Source: Melampsora larici-populina 98AG31
Taxonomy: Eukaryota > Basidiomycota > Pucciniomycetes > Pucciniales > Melampsoraceae
Assembly (NCBI RefSeq): GCF_000204055.1
Contig: NW_006768809.1
Coordinates: forward strand, 74,691 to 138,690
DNA: 64,000 bases
Reading direction: 5' to 3'
Under the pieces are notes generated by a model. That model worked only from the letters and a program-made list of their open reading frames with translations, was not told the DNA's origin and ran no database searches. The number at the start of each line of letters is the position of its first letter. The first letter of the stretch is position 1. A program made the translations under genes and the position numbers. This document shows, piece by piece, positions 32,809 to 44,390 of the stretch.

Positions 32809-33101
32809 TACACCACGAAGACGCTTTTGAGCGGAAGGACGTCGGGATTGTCCGAGATCGTATGCTTCCGTCGGCACCCCCGTTTGGGCTGTCCTCTGGA
32901 TGTCAGTGCGTGCGGACGTCCGCAGCACACACTCAGGATGCCAGGCTGGGCCTACGTTTAAATAAGAACACCCTTGGAAGCCCGTGGGATGTCCCAAATT
33001 TTGATTCCGACCCGGGCTCCTTGGATCAGTTTCGTCAGGATATCCCTTCCCCTGCAAAAAATCCTGACGTCCCTAGGACATCAGCATGTCCTTGTGGTGT
33101 A
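32809..33101. mobile_element. MITE, TACACCAC family, 293 bp
   Basis: Termini TACACCACGAAGAC and GTCCTTGTGGTGTA are inverted repeats. Inner GGACGTC motifs also pair (AAGGACGTCGGGATT versus AATCCTGACGTCC), so the element is foldback-like. A truncated relative lies at 11205-11318. No coding sequence; GC-richer than its surroundings. The target duplication is ambiguous (possibly CAT). Confidence 0.6.
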
Positions 33102-35095
33102 CATGTTTGGTATCAAGATAGGTATTACTCATACTGAGTATTTGTTGATTGACTTGGCTCAACTCCAGCCAGGTGTAAAGAGCGTGTTCCAAGGCTGCAC
33201 TTTGTGCAGCCTGGCACCAAACATACAACAATCTCAACACAATCTCGGAAAATGCTCTGCTAACACGTTGTGAGTGCAAAATTTGGACCCTGTGAAGGTT
33301 GGAGTTTTCTGCCAGAATTATGAGCTGAATCTTTTGCATCAGAGTGAATATCAGTGGAGTTTAAAACCGGACTAGAGTGTGAGGATGATTCATGGGACTA
33401 GAGTAATGTGAGTCAACTGTTTTGTTGGGGTCTGGATTATTATCATTTTTGGTATTAGAGCTATCTGAGACGCTGTGGTAATCAAAATATGAGACCAATC
33501 AAAAAAATCAAAAAAAATCGAATTTTGAATTACATCAATTATATTACATATAGTTTAATATTTACATCATTTTATCATTCAAACAAACTTATCAAGATAA
33601 GTATAAACTATTAACAAACAGATTACAAAAAGAAAGAAAGAAAAAAACATAAGAAAAACTCGAAAATAGAGGTATACAGGTTGGAAATGGTTTTTAGGGT
33701 AGTAATATTAGGTTTATGGGTTTAGTAGGGTTGGAATACGAAAGAGGAGCATTGTTTTAGTCAGCAACAACTTTAATCTTGGTGGTTGATAAGAGAAAAT
33801 AGAAGTTATTAAGGAAATGGGAAAAAGTCGAAATTGGTAAACAAGGGTTTACAGGTAGTTTTACATATGTAACAGTAGTATTAGTAATGAATAAAGTTGC
33901 CAAGGGTGTTTTTAGGGATTTTCACGGTTGGAGATTACTGTGTAATGTTACAGAAGGCAAGAAAGGCTTAGTAAAAGGTGTGAAAAGTGAAGAAAATAGG
34001 TGAAAATAGTCGAAAATGAAGGTTTTCAGCTGATTACATGTGTCAAATGACGTCAGAACATGATAAGTAATAGCTCATTCGACGCAGAATCATCAAATTC
34101 ATAATGTACAATCTTTAAATCATTAGTAACAGAGGTGTATGACAAAAGTTATAAGGAATCAAAGGATTTGATTACACATCAACAAGATCACAAATCATTA
34201 ATAACAAGCAATTACATCATTGAAATGCTGAATCATCATAAGATCAAATCAATATTCATTCTAGAACATTCAGAACACAGCATATACACAGCATATACAC
34301 AGCATTTGATCATAAGAATAGAGATTAGTCATGTTTTACTGGTCAAATTAGTAATAAATCTTATCAGATGATGAATAGAAGATCACATTAAATCATAGTA
34401 ATGATCATAATGGGTTGATGAGCTACTTATGGCGAAATTTAGGAATGTAGAGAGTGGTTGAATCATTGGATCAAAGCTGTTTACCAGCATTTTAGTCATC
34501 TTTTGGTTTTTTAGATGGTAAAGAGGATTTTTTAAGAGCTGTTTACCACTTTAACAATTTGTATTGATGTGTTCATAAACTTGTGTCTTTTGTGCGAAAT
34601 TATGTTTCCTTTCTTCTTCATCTCTTACATAGCATTAATCATTTTTATCATTATAAACTTATTAGAGCAGTACTAGGTCACTCAAATCAGCCCTTCATCA
34701 GAAGAGAAATTTGTTTTATGTGCTTTATATGACACTGTCATTCTGGAATAATATCAAAAAGATATTGAGCTTATTTTTCAACATTTTGACTCGACTGGAA
34801 TAACACTTTAAATGTGTTGAGCTTATTTCTCTGGTGCTTTTTATCAAGATACTTTTCTCTTATTATCAAAGACCTGGTTATATTTCTCTGTTATCAGGAG
34901 ACTTTAACAACAAAGTCCAGTTTGTTAAAGATTCTCAGAAAGAGCAGTCTCAGACACCTTCTTTAGATCTATTATATCTTCAGATTATCCTCTTTCAAAG
35001 CACTGTATAGCCCTTGTTGTGCTATAAGTACTACAACACCCTTCGAGTTGTATTGATCATTAGTGAGACTGAAAGGGTGTGACTGTGCCAAGATC
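33102..35095. other. AT-rich intergenic region
   Basis: 2 kb without a supported gene. A small hairpin AGGCTGCACTTTGTGCAGCCT (33201-33221) and flanking GTTTGGT/ACCAAAC arms (about 33105 and 33225) suggest a decayed small inverted-repeat element at its left end. The rest is simple AT-rich sequence. Confidence 0.6.
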
Positions 35096-35629
35096 TCATC
35101 GGACTTGTAGAATGTTCAATAATGTGAGTTTGCGGGATGAAACGGCTGAAGAAGAAAGAAATGACTCAACTTGGCTTTTGATGAAATTGATGGTATAACC
35201 TGTTCCAGATTTAAGATGATCGTCGCCCGATAAGTCCAGCTTTACCTTCCCATTGCTAGAACTTAGATCTTGCTTTACAACTTCCGTGATGCCTTCAGGA
35301 TAAGAACTTTTGAGGAAAACCACACCCGCATACAGACCAAATCAATTTGGTATACGCATGTGAGGAGCCAGGTGAACTCACTTTGGATCCCGGTTTGTGA
35401 TTTGAAGATTGAATTTTTCCGGGTCGGTTGAAGCGGCAGACCATTCGATCTCAATTGGAGCAGATATACTAAATGAAATTGAATTAATTTGTGGCAAAAT
35501 TCTCAGGTAAGATGTGAAATAACTCAACTCCCAGTTTGTAGTTTCGGTAGGTGACGTGATGTCAAATGCCTTGCTTCCTGCAAAGCACAACAACAAGAGA
35601 TGAAGCACAAAAATCATTGTCAAAAGCAT
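35096..35629 (-). CDS. secreted Kre9/Knh1-family-like protein
   Basis: Two exons (35382-35629, 35096-35306; 459 nt, 152 aa) joined by a GTGAGT...AAAAG intron in phase. The signal peptide MLLTMIFVLHLLLLCFAGSKA is followed by FDITSPTETTNWEL, a strand rich in INSISFSISAPIEIEWSA, FNLQITNRDP, and GYTINFIKSQVESFLSSS. This matches the Ig-like fold of the yeast cell-wall synthesis protein family (Kre9/Knh1, Ser-Thr-rich GPI-anchored proteins). It is short and has no evident GPI signal, unless a further 3' exon exists. Probable role in the cell wall, by family. Confidence 0.7.
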
Positions 35630-36433
35630 TCTAAAAAAGATGTGGTGTCAAATGTGATGGTGTGGGGATCCTTTCAGGGATAGATTGATTGGGGATATAT
35701 TTACTACTATGATACATGAGGAAAAATGGAAGAGTAAATTGTATGAGACAGCCTATAGTTTGATGGAAAAGAAAGACAAAAGACAAAGAGAGAGGTCCAT
35801 TTTATCGTCCATCTCAACACCTCATGACCGTTTTCTCAAGCAGCCCGCTTGCTGCTCAGCAACCAAGTATTAACAAATTCAATGCACATTTGAAATGACT
35901 ATGGACCCAAATGAGCTTTCAATCGCTACAAGACCTTTGAGCTTTGCACTTTCACTTCTCATGATGTAGACCCTTTGGGGCTTATTCGTGAAAATCATCA
36001 CCAGAGCAGATTACTCAAAGGCTTGTGCAGCACTGCTACGTGCCCCTTTTTGTCACGCAGGCGTCGGAATTGTAAAACCATGAGACCATGAGACCTAGTG
36101 TGCCGTGTGCGCAGACCCTTTAAGTCTGCTATGTGAAATCTCGATACTTTCAGAGAGACCTTATTGTGTGCGCAGACCCTTCAAGCAATCATCCACCCAG
36201 ATGCCTCAAGTTCTTCTACCTGAATGATCTGCTATGAGAAATCTTGATGCTTTCAGAGACTTTTTGATTTTGATATCTAGTGTTTGAAATTCCACTGTAC
36301 ATGCGTATAATTTGAATAAATCAACAAGGGATAGGACAAATTACGGTGGCCGACAAGCTATGGTGGCTCTAAAGCGGTGGACTCCAAGGTAAGGCTCCAT
36401 GGATGCCTGGACAAACACGGACAAACAAACACG
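35630..36433. other. intergenic with a local duplication
   Basis: TGTGCGCAGACCCTT occurs at about 36107 and 36168, and GCTATGTGAAATCTCGAT/GCTATGAGAAATCTTGAT at about 36128 and 36230, so a 60-100 bp segment has been duplicated. No gene is seen. Confidence 0.55.
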
Positions 36434-37375
36434 GGTGACGGTTAAGGCTTGGACCTGGCACCAGGACTAACCAAGCGGGCCCGGGCCGGTCCCGGTCTTG
36501 AGTTTTACTGGCCTCAAAGATTTGCTCTTGGGTCAGCCAGAAGGGCTGAAATGAAGGGTTTTGAGGGATTAGTGGTGATGAATGATAATCTGAGAGGCTC
36601 AGAAAGGTGTGAAAGGGACCCAAAAAGCAAAACAAAGGCCTTTCAATGGCTACAATGGCCAATATATGTAATGTACCTGAAATCACCAATTTCCTTGTTG
36701 CTGTGACGCACAGGAATTTGGTTGTATAGCTGTTTCAAGAAAGGTTGACAACTTTTTTTGGAGAAAGTTGTCTCTGCAGCGGGTAAAACCAGAGACAAAA
36801 CTTGATTACAGGTTTAATCTTTTCTGTATTCTTCCAATTAGCGGAGAGACAAAATCAAGTAAGGGACAAAACCTGCCTTTTGCACATTGGCAAGATTTTC
36901 AATAAAATTGATCTTTGTTGAAACAGCTGTATGTTTGGGCCGGGTTGGGTTGGCCACCAGAAAAAATGGGGCCAAGTCTGTTGGAACCAAATCACCAACA
37001 ACACAATTCAAATTATCTCTTCATGTTATGTTTCTATTCTCTTATGTCTTGTGCGCTTAATAAGCAATTAGATAAACACTATGTGATTTGTTCCATTATT
37101 TTACTCACAACCTTTTTGTCTAGATTAACCTAACCACAGAATGTATTGCTGAATCTTACTTATCAATTCCTGATCTGAGAAAGTTTTCTTTTCCTTATTC
37201 ATTATTAAACTTTCTCATACAACACAAACTCATCACAAATTTCTCTCCGGATCCCATTAACTCCTCCTAGAACATTTGATTGATTACCGTGTTGTTTTTG
37301 ATCTGATCAGATCCCTTTAAAGTCAGCCTGGATTCTGAAGGCCGGGCTGGGCCAGGCCCAAGCCTTAGTGACAGT
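36434..37375. mobile_element. candidate non-autonomous element with imperfect termini
   Basis: GTGACGGTTAAGGCTTGGAC at the left and, read from the right end on the other strand, GTCACTAAGGCTTGGGCC are imperfect inverted repeats that continue into CTGGC and GC-rich sequence. Flanks CTCCATGGATG (36396) and ATGTCCATGGATCC (about 37380) are also similar. The interior has no coding frame. One copy only, so this is tentative. Confidence 0.4.
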
Positions 37376-37484
37376 ACATGATGTCCATGGATCCAATAAT
37401 GCAGGGCAAATACAGCCAAGCTGCGCTGCACAGCAGCTAAATTCTGGGGGGGAAAGGCACAAAACATGCCAATATGACACAATA

Positions 37485-37929
37485 GGGGGTTTCAAGTTGA
37501 CTTTTTTTACATATTTTTACGTGATAGTGGGAATCATCAAGACACAAGAAGCCCCGGACCGGGTAGTTTGTAATTACAACAGACAATCTGATTTTCCTCT
37601 GATGCACTCTTGACCATCAGAAATAAAAAAAAACAAGAACTTCAAAAATTGGTTGTCTGAGGATATTTTTGAATAGCCCTGAACAAGAGGACCTCAAAAA
37701 TATCTTGATTTTTGAATTGAGTGATATTTGTGACTTTGGCAATCTTTTTTGAAAAATTATTCAATTAAGTGGCTCTTGATGGTTCCCAATATACAAAAAC
37801 TTACCCGTTGTTGTAAAATATATATAATTTTTTCAAAAAAATACATTGGTTTTACGCATATCTTTTTTACGAAAAACCTTGCCCAACTTTTAAAAAAATA
37901 CTCAAAAAACAAACCAACTTGAAACCCCC
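37485..37929. mobile_element. MITE A, GGGGGTTTCAAGTTG termini, 445 bp
   Basis: Termini GGGGGTTTCAAGTTG and CAACTTGAAACCCCC are perfect inverted repeats, flanked by TA on each side as in Tc1/mariner-type insertions. The interior contains GTTGTTGTAAAATAT, also present in the neighbour at 37987-38184. No coding sequence. Confidence 0.8.
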
Positions 37930-37986
37930 TAATATACTCGAATAGCTGTACTTTTGACAATTTTGATTGAATTACATTCATTATTA

Positions 37987-38184
37987 GGGGGTTTCAAGTT
38001 GGATTTTGTTATGTATTTTTACACTACAACAACTTTCCTGTTGTTGTAAAATATGTGTAAATGTTTTACAGCAGGACACCTTTTTAGGTGTCCCAAATTA
38101 GAAATACATTGTTTTACAAAAAAAGATTACAAACAACTTGTCTGAATAAAAATTACGCAAAATAAAATCAAACTTGAAACCCCC
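37987..38184. mobile_element. MITE B, same family, 198 bp
   Basis: Termini GGGGGTTTCAAGTTGGATTTTG and CAAACTTGAAACCCCC, again TA-flanked. The interior TGTTGTAAAATATGTG and AATACATTGTTTTAC is shared with MITE A. It sits 57 bp from MITE A, as a size variant of the same family. Confidence 0.8.
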
Positions 38185-38302
38185 TAATGTTCCAATATAA
38201 TACTTGCTAAGCCTTTTGCTTCAAGCCAACAACTATCAACTCTTCAAGCATTGTATCAAAGATTTCAATTTGGAATAGGCTCATGGTCACCAATCAAGGG
38301 CT

Positions 38303-39240
38303 ATGATGGAAAACCAGTCTGCGGTTGAAAGACAGGTACCACATTCTCATGAAAGAGGAGAATTAACAGTGTCCAATCTAGCCAGAGGATCAAGACACAG
38401 AAGAGGTAGAGGAAGAGATCAAGGGTTTCCAAATCCAATTGTCCAGCTCTATGGGCATAACAGCAGCAATAATTTTTCTGTACACAGCAGGCCCAATTCC
38501 AATCAATCAGCAGGCGCTCTGTTGGAGTCCACAAGCACAAGGCAACAAAACCCAGCCTTTTCAAGGCGTAAACTATAGATCTATTAATGGGAGCTCCCCA
38601 ATCTCTGCTTCATCTGATGTGCTGTGTGCTTAAAACAAGCCCAAACCACCTGTCCTTTGGGTCAAGGTGCACAACCAAATTACAATGGTTGATGTCAAGG
38701 GTTTGGTGCTCAATTGACTGAGATGGCTTCCTCAGGTCCCAATGGGGATCTCCAGGAAGATGCAGGCAGGGAAAAATGCACTAACCAGATTCCTGAAAGC
38801 ACTTCACTCTCCTCTCAGGAGATTTTGTTGTTGGCCAAAGTCAACTTACTCTTGAGTTATCTATGTCGGCCTACAGCTGTCTCACTTGTTTTTCTATAGT
38901 CTCCCGTTTTTAGACAATCTACCGCTGCAAAACTTGTTTTTCCATATTTCACATCTTTTGTTCTTCCGAATGGGAAATCCGCTCTGTAATCAATACTGCC
39001 AACAAAGCTTGAATTCTCAAGATAGAGAGGGTGTTGTATTTTCCAAAGATACTGCACGGCAATGTTAGAGGTGTTCAGGATGTCAATACTCTCACATTTG
39101 TCAAGAAAGCATACTGTTGACTTACAAGTGCTGGTGTGTAAAGGTGAAATATCCTGAATGTGGTCATCATAAGCAAGAAGGAGGTGGGCGTCCAAAAGCA
39201 TTGTTACCTCATGGATTTGGTGTCAGCCTGAGACCCAAAA
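38303..39240 (+). pseudogene. possible 5' part of the NFX1-like pseudogene
   Basis: 38303-38578 encodes MMENQSAVERQVPHS... with a GSRHRRGRGR basic patch. After several decayed segments, about 39153-39240 reads KYPECGHHKQEGGRPKALLP then HGFGVSLRPK, which could be a degenerate first NFX1-type region (CG...PHxCG, with Cys lost). Stops interrupt it. Its position just left of Harbinger 2 and its strand fit the 5' end of the gene whose zinc fingers start at 44391. Weak evidence; it could be unrelated. Confidence 0.3.
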
Positions 39241-39916
39241 CAGGTGGCTTATGAGAATCATAGCTGAATAAATGTGTGCTTGTGATAGGTGTTGAGGCTT
39301 TGTGACAGTATCTTACTGAAGTAGATTCAAGCCTAGAAGGTGAAGGTTAGTCTTATTTGCACAAGGAGTGTGAATAGATTAAGAACCTATTACTCACAAT
39401 TGTATTTGGTGATATAATTTGTGGTCTTCTTCAGACGGGTACGTTAGTACACCTGTCTCAGGGTAGATCTACTTCTACTTGAATTGATAAGCGTAACTTT
39501 ATCAAAATAAGATCTGTGAAGATGTTTGATGGAAGGTTATAGGTTCAGATGTGATCATTAAACATTGAGACTTTATAGAATCAGAGCAATAAAACAATAA
39601 CGGATTTTAAAAGAAACCACGGTATACATGAAAAGAAGAAAGGTATCAAAGATGCATTCCTAATTTAAGTGTTTGGCTGGGGTTGGTTGTAAAAAGGTTA
39701 TAGAGCTTTACGGTCTAATGTTTTAAAGTGTGGGTTGGTGATCAGATGATCCTCTTTATTGGGATGTGTAAAACCACTACTTATATATCATTGTGCATAT
39801 CTTGTTGTGATCTAACACACAAGGGATTGTTGCATGCGTTCATAATGGTCCTTTTTTAACCAATGTGATGTTGCTTGTTTCTGATCCCTTAGTCACATTC
39901 TTGGAATGTAACATTT
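39241..39916. other. no gene seen
   Basis: AT-rich sequence between the possible NFX1 fragment and the left end of Harbinger 2. Confidence 0.5.
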
Positions 39917-39966
39917 ACGGTACTCAAAACAACCAGGTCCGAGCTACCTTTGTCCAAAACCTACTT
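39917..39966 (+). repeat. left TIR of Harbinger 2
   Basis: 50 bp, 49 identical to the complement of the right end. Confidence 0.9.
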
Positions 39967-40165
39967 TCTAGATCATTCTATGTCTCTGCTGAAATAGGTT
40001 TTTTTTGAACATACACGCCAGCACCTAGTTTGTAAGCTTGATTTCCCACCCCGCTCTTCGGGTCTCCACTCTCCCTACCCACTATTCAGGTCTCCAATCT
40101 CTCGCCAGTCCTCTGGTAACTCTTCTCTCTCACCATCTACCCAGCCTCACGCTCCAACGGTTCAA

Positions 40166-41734
40166 ATGACTTCCAAGTCTCCTTCGGATCCGGTTCCCAA
40201 ACGTGGCAGTCGTCGGACCAAACCAACTACGGATGATCCCAGCGCGAATCCACCTCACCACGCAGCAGTTATGAGACAGAGACAGGTTTCGTGGCTTAAA
40301 GATCTCAACAAGGAGGGTAAAAATTCACTTGAAGGCATCGTTCAATGGTTGGGACTTACTTGGGGCGATCAAGACGGTCCAGAAGATGTGATTTGGATGT
40401 GTATGAATGCTTCTGATATGATCTCGACCAATTACTCTGCATACCGAGCAGGCATTCCAAGTAAGAAAGAGTGCTCCGAGAGATGTGCCAAGTATCTCGT
40501 GGCGAAGGGTTTTATTGCTCGTACCTGGAAGGGCTGCAAGCAGCAGGTACGGCTTTTGTTAATCTTCTTCTTGAATTTCCCGTTTCTGACAGTCAAATCT
40601 TCCCACCTAGATTGAACTTTTCGAAACCAAGTTTCGAACTGCTCAAGGGTGGCGTAAACAGACCGGAGCTGGGATCTTGGCGCAGGCCGAGGATGATATC
40701 AATGACTTACAAGCCGATCCTGAAGTAGAGTACGATGATGATACCGGTGATGCCATCAGATCGAAGGCTGCCAGTACAACCAACGGTAAGGTTTTTGTTT
40801 ATGTGTTTTATGATTCACCTATACTAACGTCTTCTCCTACTCCGTGTCAGAAATGTTGAAACGGTTATGTCGGTTTTACGAAGAGCTTGAACCGCTCATG
40901 GGTGACCGTCCTGGAAACGAACCACTAGCTACTGCCGAGGTGTTTCACTCTGCCCAATTGAATCCCACCACAGCCAACGCTCCGAGTGCCCAGCCTACCC
41001 CAAACAAAACCGAGTCAACTGACTATTCTCTCACTTTGACCGAGTCCATGGCTTTTGATGAATCTTGGAACGCGACCCCCCCCATCAGCCGATCGCCCTC
41101 TCCTGATCCTTCCTTGCAAACACCTGATCCAGAAGATATTCTGCCACCCATGCTCAAACGCCCATCGAGCATCAGTATTTCCAGTAGTAGCCACACTCGA
41201 CCAATGCCCCCTGCTGTCTTTAAACAACCTGCTAGCGAGACTCCTCAAAGACCATCTACCTCCAAGAAGAATGATATAACTAAATCAGTCCGATCATCCT
41301 TGCCTACCATGTCAGACTTAAAAGAACTTACTGGAGACCGAAAGAAGGACGCCAGTGACCACCAGGATCTGAAAGACCAAATGGCCACCTCGACTCAAGC
41401 CTTCATCTCTTTCCTTGGATCTCGATTGGACGGCTCGCCAGCTAGAAATGACAAGCGAGGCAATGATGGCGAACTCTCTCCTGAAGCCGTTGCAAAAAAA
41501 AGGGCCTTAGACAAGCAGCTTGTAACCAAGCAGGCTGAGTTGAGCCTGCTCAAGCTTGATCGCGAACTTAAAGCTGAAAGAGCCGCGGTTGAAGCACTCG
41601 AACAGGGTCCATCATTGGTTGACAAACTCACTATGGCGCGCGAAAAGATTCAATGGGTGACTCAGCTTATCTCGGCAGGAATGTCTAAAGAAGAGGCGAT
41701 GAAGCTTGCAGATGAGATGGCCGCTGGCCTTTAA
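40166..41734 (+). CDS. Harbinger ORF1, SANT/Myb-like DNA-binding protein
   Basis: Three exons (40166-40546, 40611-40785, 40851-41734; 1440 nt, 479 aa). VSWLKDLNKEGKNSLEGIVQ, MISTNYSAYRAGIPSKKECS and CAKYLVAKGFIARTWKG form a helical DNA-binding-like block. It is followed by IELFETKFRTAQGWRKQTGAG, which aligns with LEAKFKAAQSKFKNTGEG of the Harbinger 1 protein. A Ser/Pro-rich middle and a C-terminal coiled coil (KKRALDKQLVTKQAELSLLK) follow. Expected partner of the transposase encoded on the other strand. Confidence 0.8.
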
Positions 41735-42425
41735 TCGCCATTTGTTCGCGCAACTATTACTAAAATTTTCAATATATCTTATAATATAATTATACTCTAA
41801 TATCAATTTGTGTGCGCAAGTGTTAAACCAGTTGTTTTTGTGCGAGACTTCCAAAATTTGGTTCTAGGCCTGATATCTAAATTTGTGCGCAACTTATGTG
41901 TGATTCTTTGTTTGTCTGCTGGTCGTAAGAAATACAAGGAGTGCTTCCAAATAATTTGCTGAGAACTATTGATGAACACCAAGTGCCAACCAAGTAATTG
42001 AAATACTCGGAGCAGATCTTTATCAAGATTTTAGACTTGAAAAGTTTTTCCAAGTCATCAAAATAACTTGGATCAGATCTTTATCAAGTTTTGAGGCTTG
42101 GTAGAGATCTGATCGTCTCGGCAAGTTCAAATCTCAGAAGAGAATCACCAACTTTCTTTTTTCGAAAACTCGGCAAATTCAAATCTCTGAAAAAAATCTT
42201 TCGAATACTCGGCAAATTCAAATCTCTGAAGAAAATCACCAACTTTTTTTTTATTTCAATTTACCAAACAACATCAAATAAATTCATATCAAAAAACTTT
42301 TACTGATTTTTTTAATAGCTACCTAAATAACAATGAAACACTTGCTTGCACTAAATTTTTTAATTTGATTATAACTGAACCACAAAATCGATCAAAACTT
42401 TGGTTACAAAAAGATAAGATTGCTT
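41735..42425. other. 3' region between the convergent Harbinger 2 genes
   Basis: AT-rich, with a short repeated motif CTCGGCAAATTCAAATCTCT (about 42112-42235, three near copies). No gene. Confidence 0.6.
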
Positions 42426-44067
42426 TTACCCTTGCGAATTATTGCGCGACTGCCATCTTCTGAACTCATGCAATAATTCGTTTCTTCTTGCATAAGATGC
42501 ATTATGATCATAATTGACAGGTAGATCATCTTGAGGTGGGTCATCATCATTAATATCAGCAGGCTGTTCCGGTTTCCAGCTGTCCCTATTCTTCAGCGTG
42601 AAGTTATGCAGGAGACACGCGACACGAATCCAGTTGACAGCATGTGTAGCGGTTCGTGCATCCTTTAAGATGAGTCGCATGTCCCGTAGAGATTGGAATC
42701 GCAATTTGAGCATGCCATTGCCGTGTTCACTGACCACGTGTTGCTCACTGAGTGCGGTGTTGAATTCCTTTTTCAATAGATCTAATCCATAGGTACGGGG
42801 GCTTTTGAATGTTGGAATAACGTTCTGGGTACATGTGTAACCCAAATCGGCTAACAGGTACTCGCCCTCGGAGAAAAATTGATCGGGTTGTTGAGCAATC
42901 TGACATAACAAATCAATAACCAATCAGTAAGATTCTTGCTGGATATGCGAAACACCTGTTTTACTTACCTGAGTTGATGAAAAAACACGCTGGTCATGTG
43001 AACTGCCACACCAACCGTGCAACGCATAGATGATCCAAGCATTGTGATCACAAACGAGCATCGAATTGAGTGCGTACATGAATTTGCGAGTCCAGAAGTC
43101 CTCTGGATTTTTGAGAGGAGCCACGGCCAGAGGAATGAGTGTTCCGTCTATGAATCCAACGCAATCTTTAAAAAAGGACCTTGCGCCAATTTCTTTCTTG
43201 ATAATCGTTCGTTCTTCTGCGTCAGGCCAGTAGACGTACTGGCTTTCCAATTTCAAAAGGGCCTCAAAACATCTTGATGTAAAATTATGTACACTGCCCT
43301 CTGAAACATCAGGACATCAGATATTGTACCAGAACAGAACCCGATTTAATTCACCTACTCACCACTTAGCCCAAACATCTGTCCGATCATGTAAGCACTA
43401 CCACCATTCCCACTTAATCCTAGCTGGCATAATGTCACAAGCAGTTTCCACTCAACCGGTAATTGAGGCCGCGATGAGCCGTTATGAAACACGAGGTCTT
43501 CACTAATCAAAGGTACAAGGCGAAAAAAAATTTCTCTCGACATTTGAGCCTATGGTAGGTAGCAATGATGTTGAATGATCAGTGAGTGACACATATCAAT
43601 CAAACTGGTAAGAACCTTCAAACACTTACATATTTCATAAAATTCCTATCGCTTCCATTGAAGACCGCAGTGAAACGTATTTGTTGCAGGTCCTTCCTGT
43701 TTTCATAGAGTCGATCTTCAAAGTAACGTATTCTATCAGTCTGTTCGAGGGCTTCTCCAAGTATCACACCAATCCGGAAACAGTGTTCACGTAAGGCCAC
43801 TTGATTCGATTCGGCCTCTTGAAGGTTCAAGCATCCATTCAGGTAAGTTTCGAGTGCTCCGACTAAGGTGATCATTGAGATAGTGACTGATTCTTGAGAG
43901 TTTTCAAGCAGTAATAAGGTGCCAGATTTCATCAATTCAAAGTGAAGAAACGCTTGTAGAGGTAAGTACGAAGGCGACTGGTATGTGAGATTGATGACCG
44001 ATAAGAGATGAAGCGATGATTTCACGAGATCGGATATCAGCTGGGCTCGGGTGCCTACAAGAGGCAT
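42426..44067 (-). CDS. PIF/Harbinger transposase (DDE_Tnp_4 type)
   Basis: Four exons (43630-44067, 43363-43549, 42969-43300, 42426-42899; 1431 nt, 476 aa). Catalytic blocks: DCVGFIDGTLIPLAVAP, HGWCGSSHDQRVF, GEYLLADLGYT and SEHGNGMLKLRFQSLRDM, then WIRVACLLHNFTL. Exons 2 and 3 (187 and 332 nt) have exactly the sizes seen in the Harbinger 1 transposase, so the gene structure is conserved. No disabling mutation is seen. Start ATG 44065-44067, about 150 bp from the right TIR. Confidence 0.9.
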
Positions 44068-44165
44068 GTTGTTGAGGAGTGGTAGATGGCGAAGGGCTCC
44101 TCAAAACGAGAAACCAGGTGGGAAAATCCTAGTTTCTCTTGTCCCCGCAAAAATGAAATGTATGT

Positions 44166-44215
44166 AAGTAGGTTTCGGACAAAGGTAGCTCGGACCTGGT
44201 TGTTTTGAGTACCGT
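44166..44215 (-). repeat. right TIR of Harbinger 2
   Basis: Complement of the left TIR with one mismatch; ends ...TGTTTTGAGTACCGT. Confidence 0.9.
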
Positions 44216-44390
44216 ATATGCTCAAGGACTCAAGGAAACCTTCTTTGGATCAGGGTCTCCTGAAGTTCGAGTATGTCATCATGAATTCTTTCAAGCTGAT
44301 GTACGTATGTATTGATATCATAACCATCAACATGTACATAGGCTATCTTTGTTATGCCTGAGTCTTTGTGGATGATACTCATGACTGCCA

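Larger units (their letters stand above)
39917..44215. mobile_element. PIF/Harbinger DNA transposon 2 (4.3 kb, intact)
   Basis: 50-bp terminal inverted repeats starting ACGGTACTCAAAACAACCAG, with one mismatch (39956). Same layout as Harbinger 1: SANT-like protein on plus, transposase on minus, convergent. Both frames are open. The TIR tip resembles that of Harbinger 1 (CGGTACTCAAA versus CCGTTCTCAAA). Flanks TTT and ATA do not give a clean 3-bp target duplication. Confidence 0.9.
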
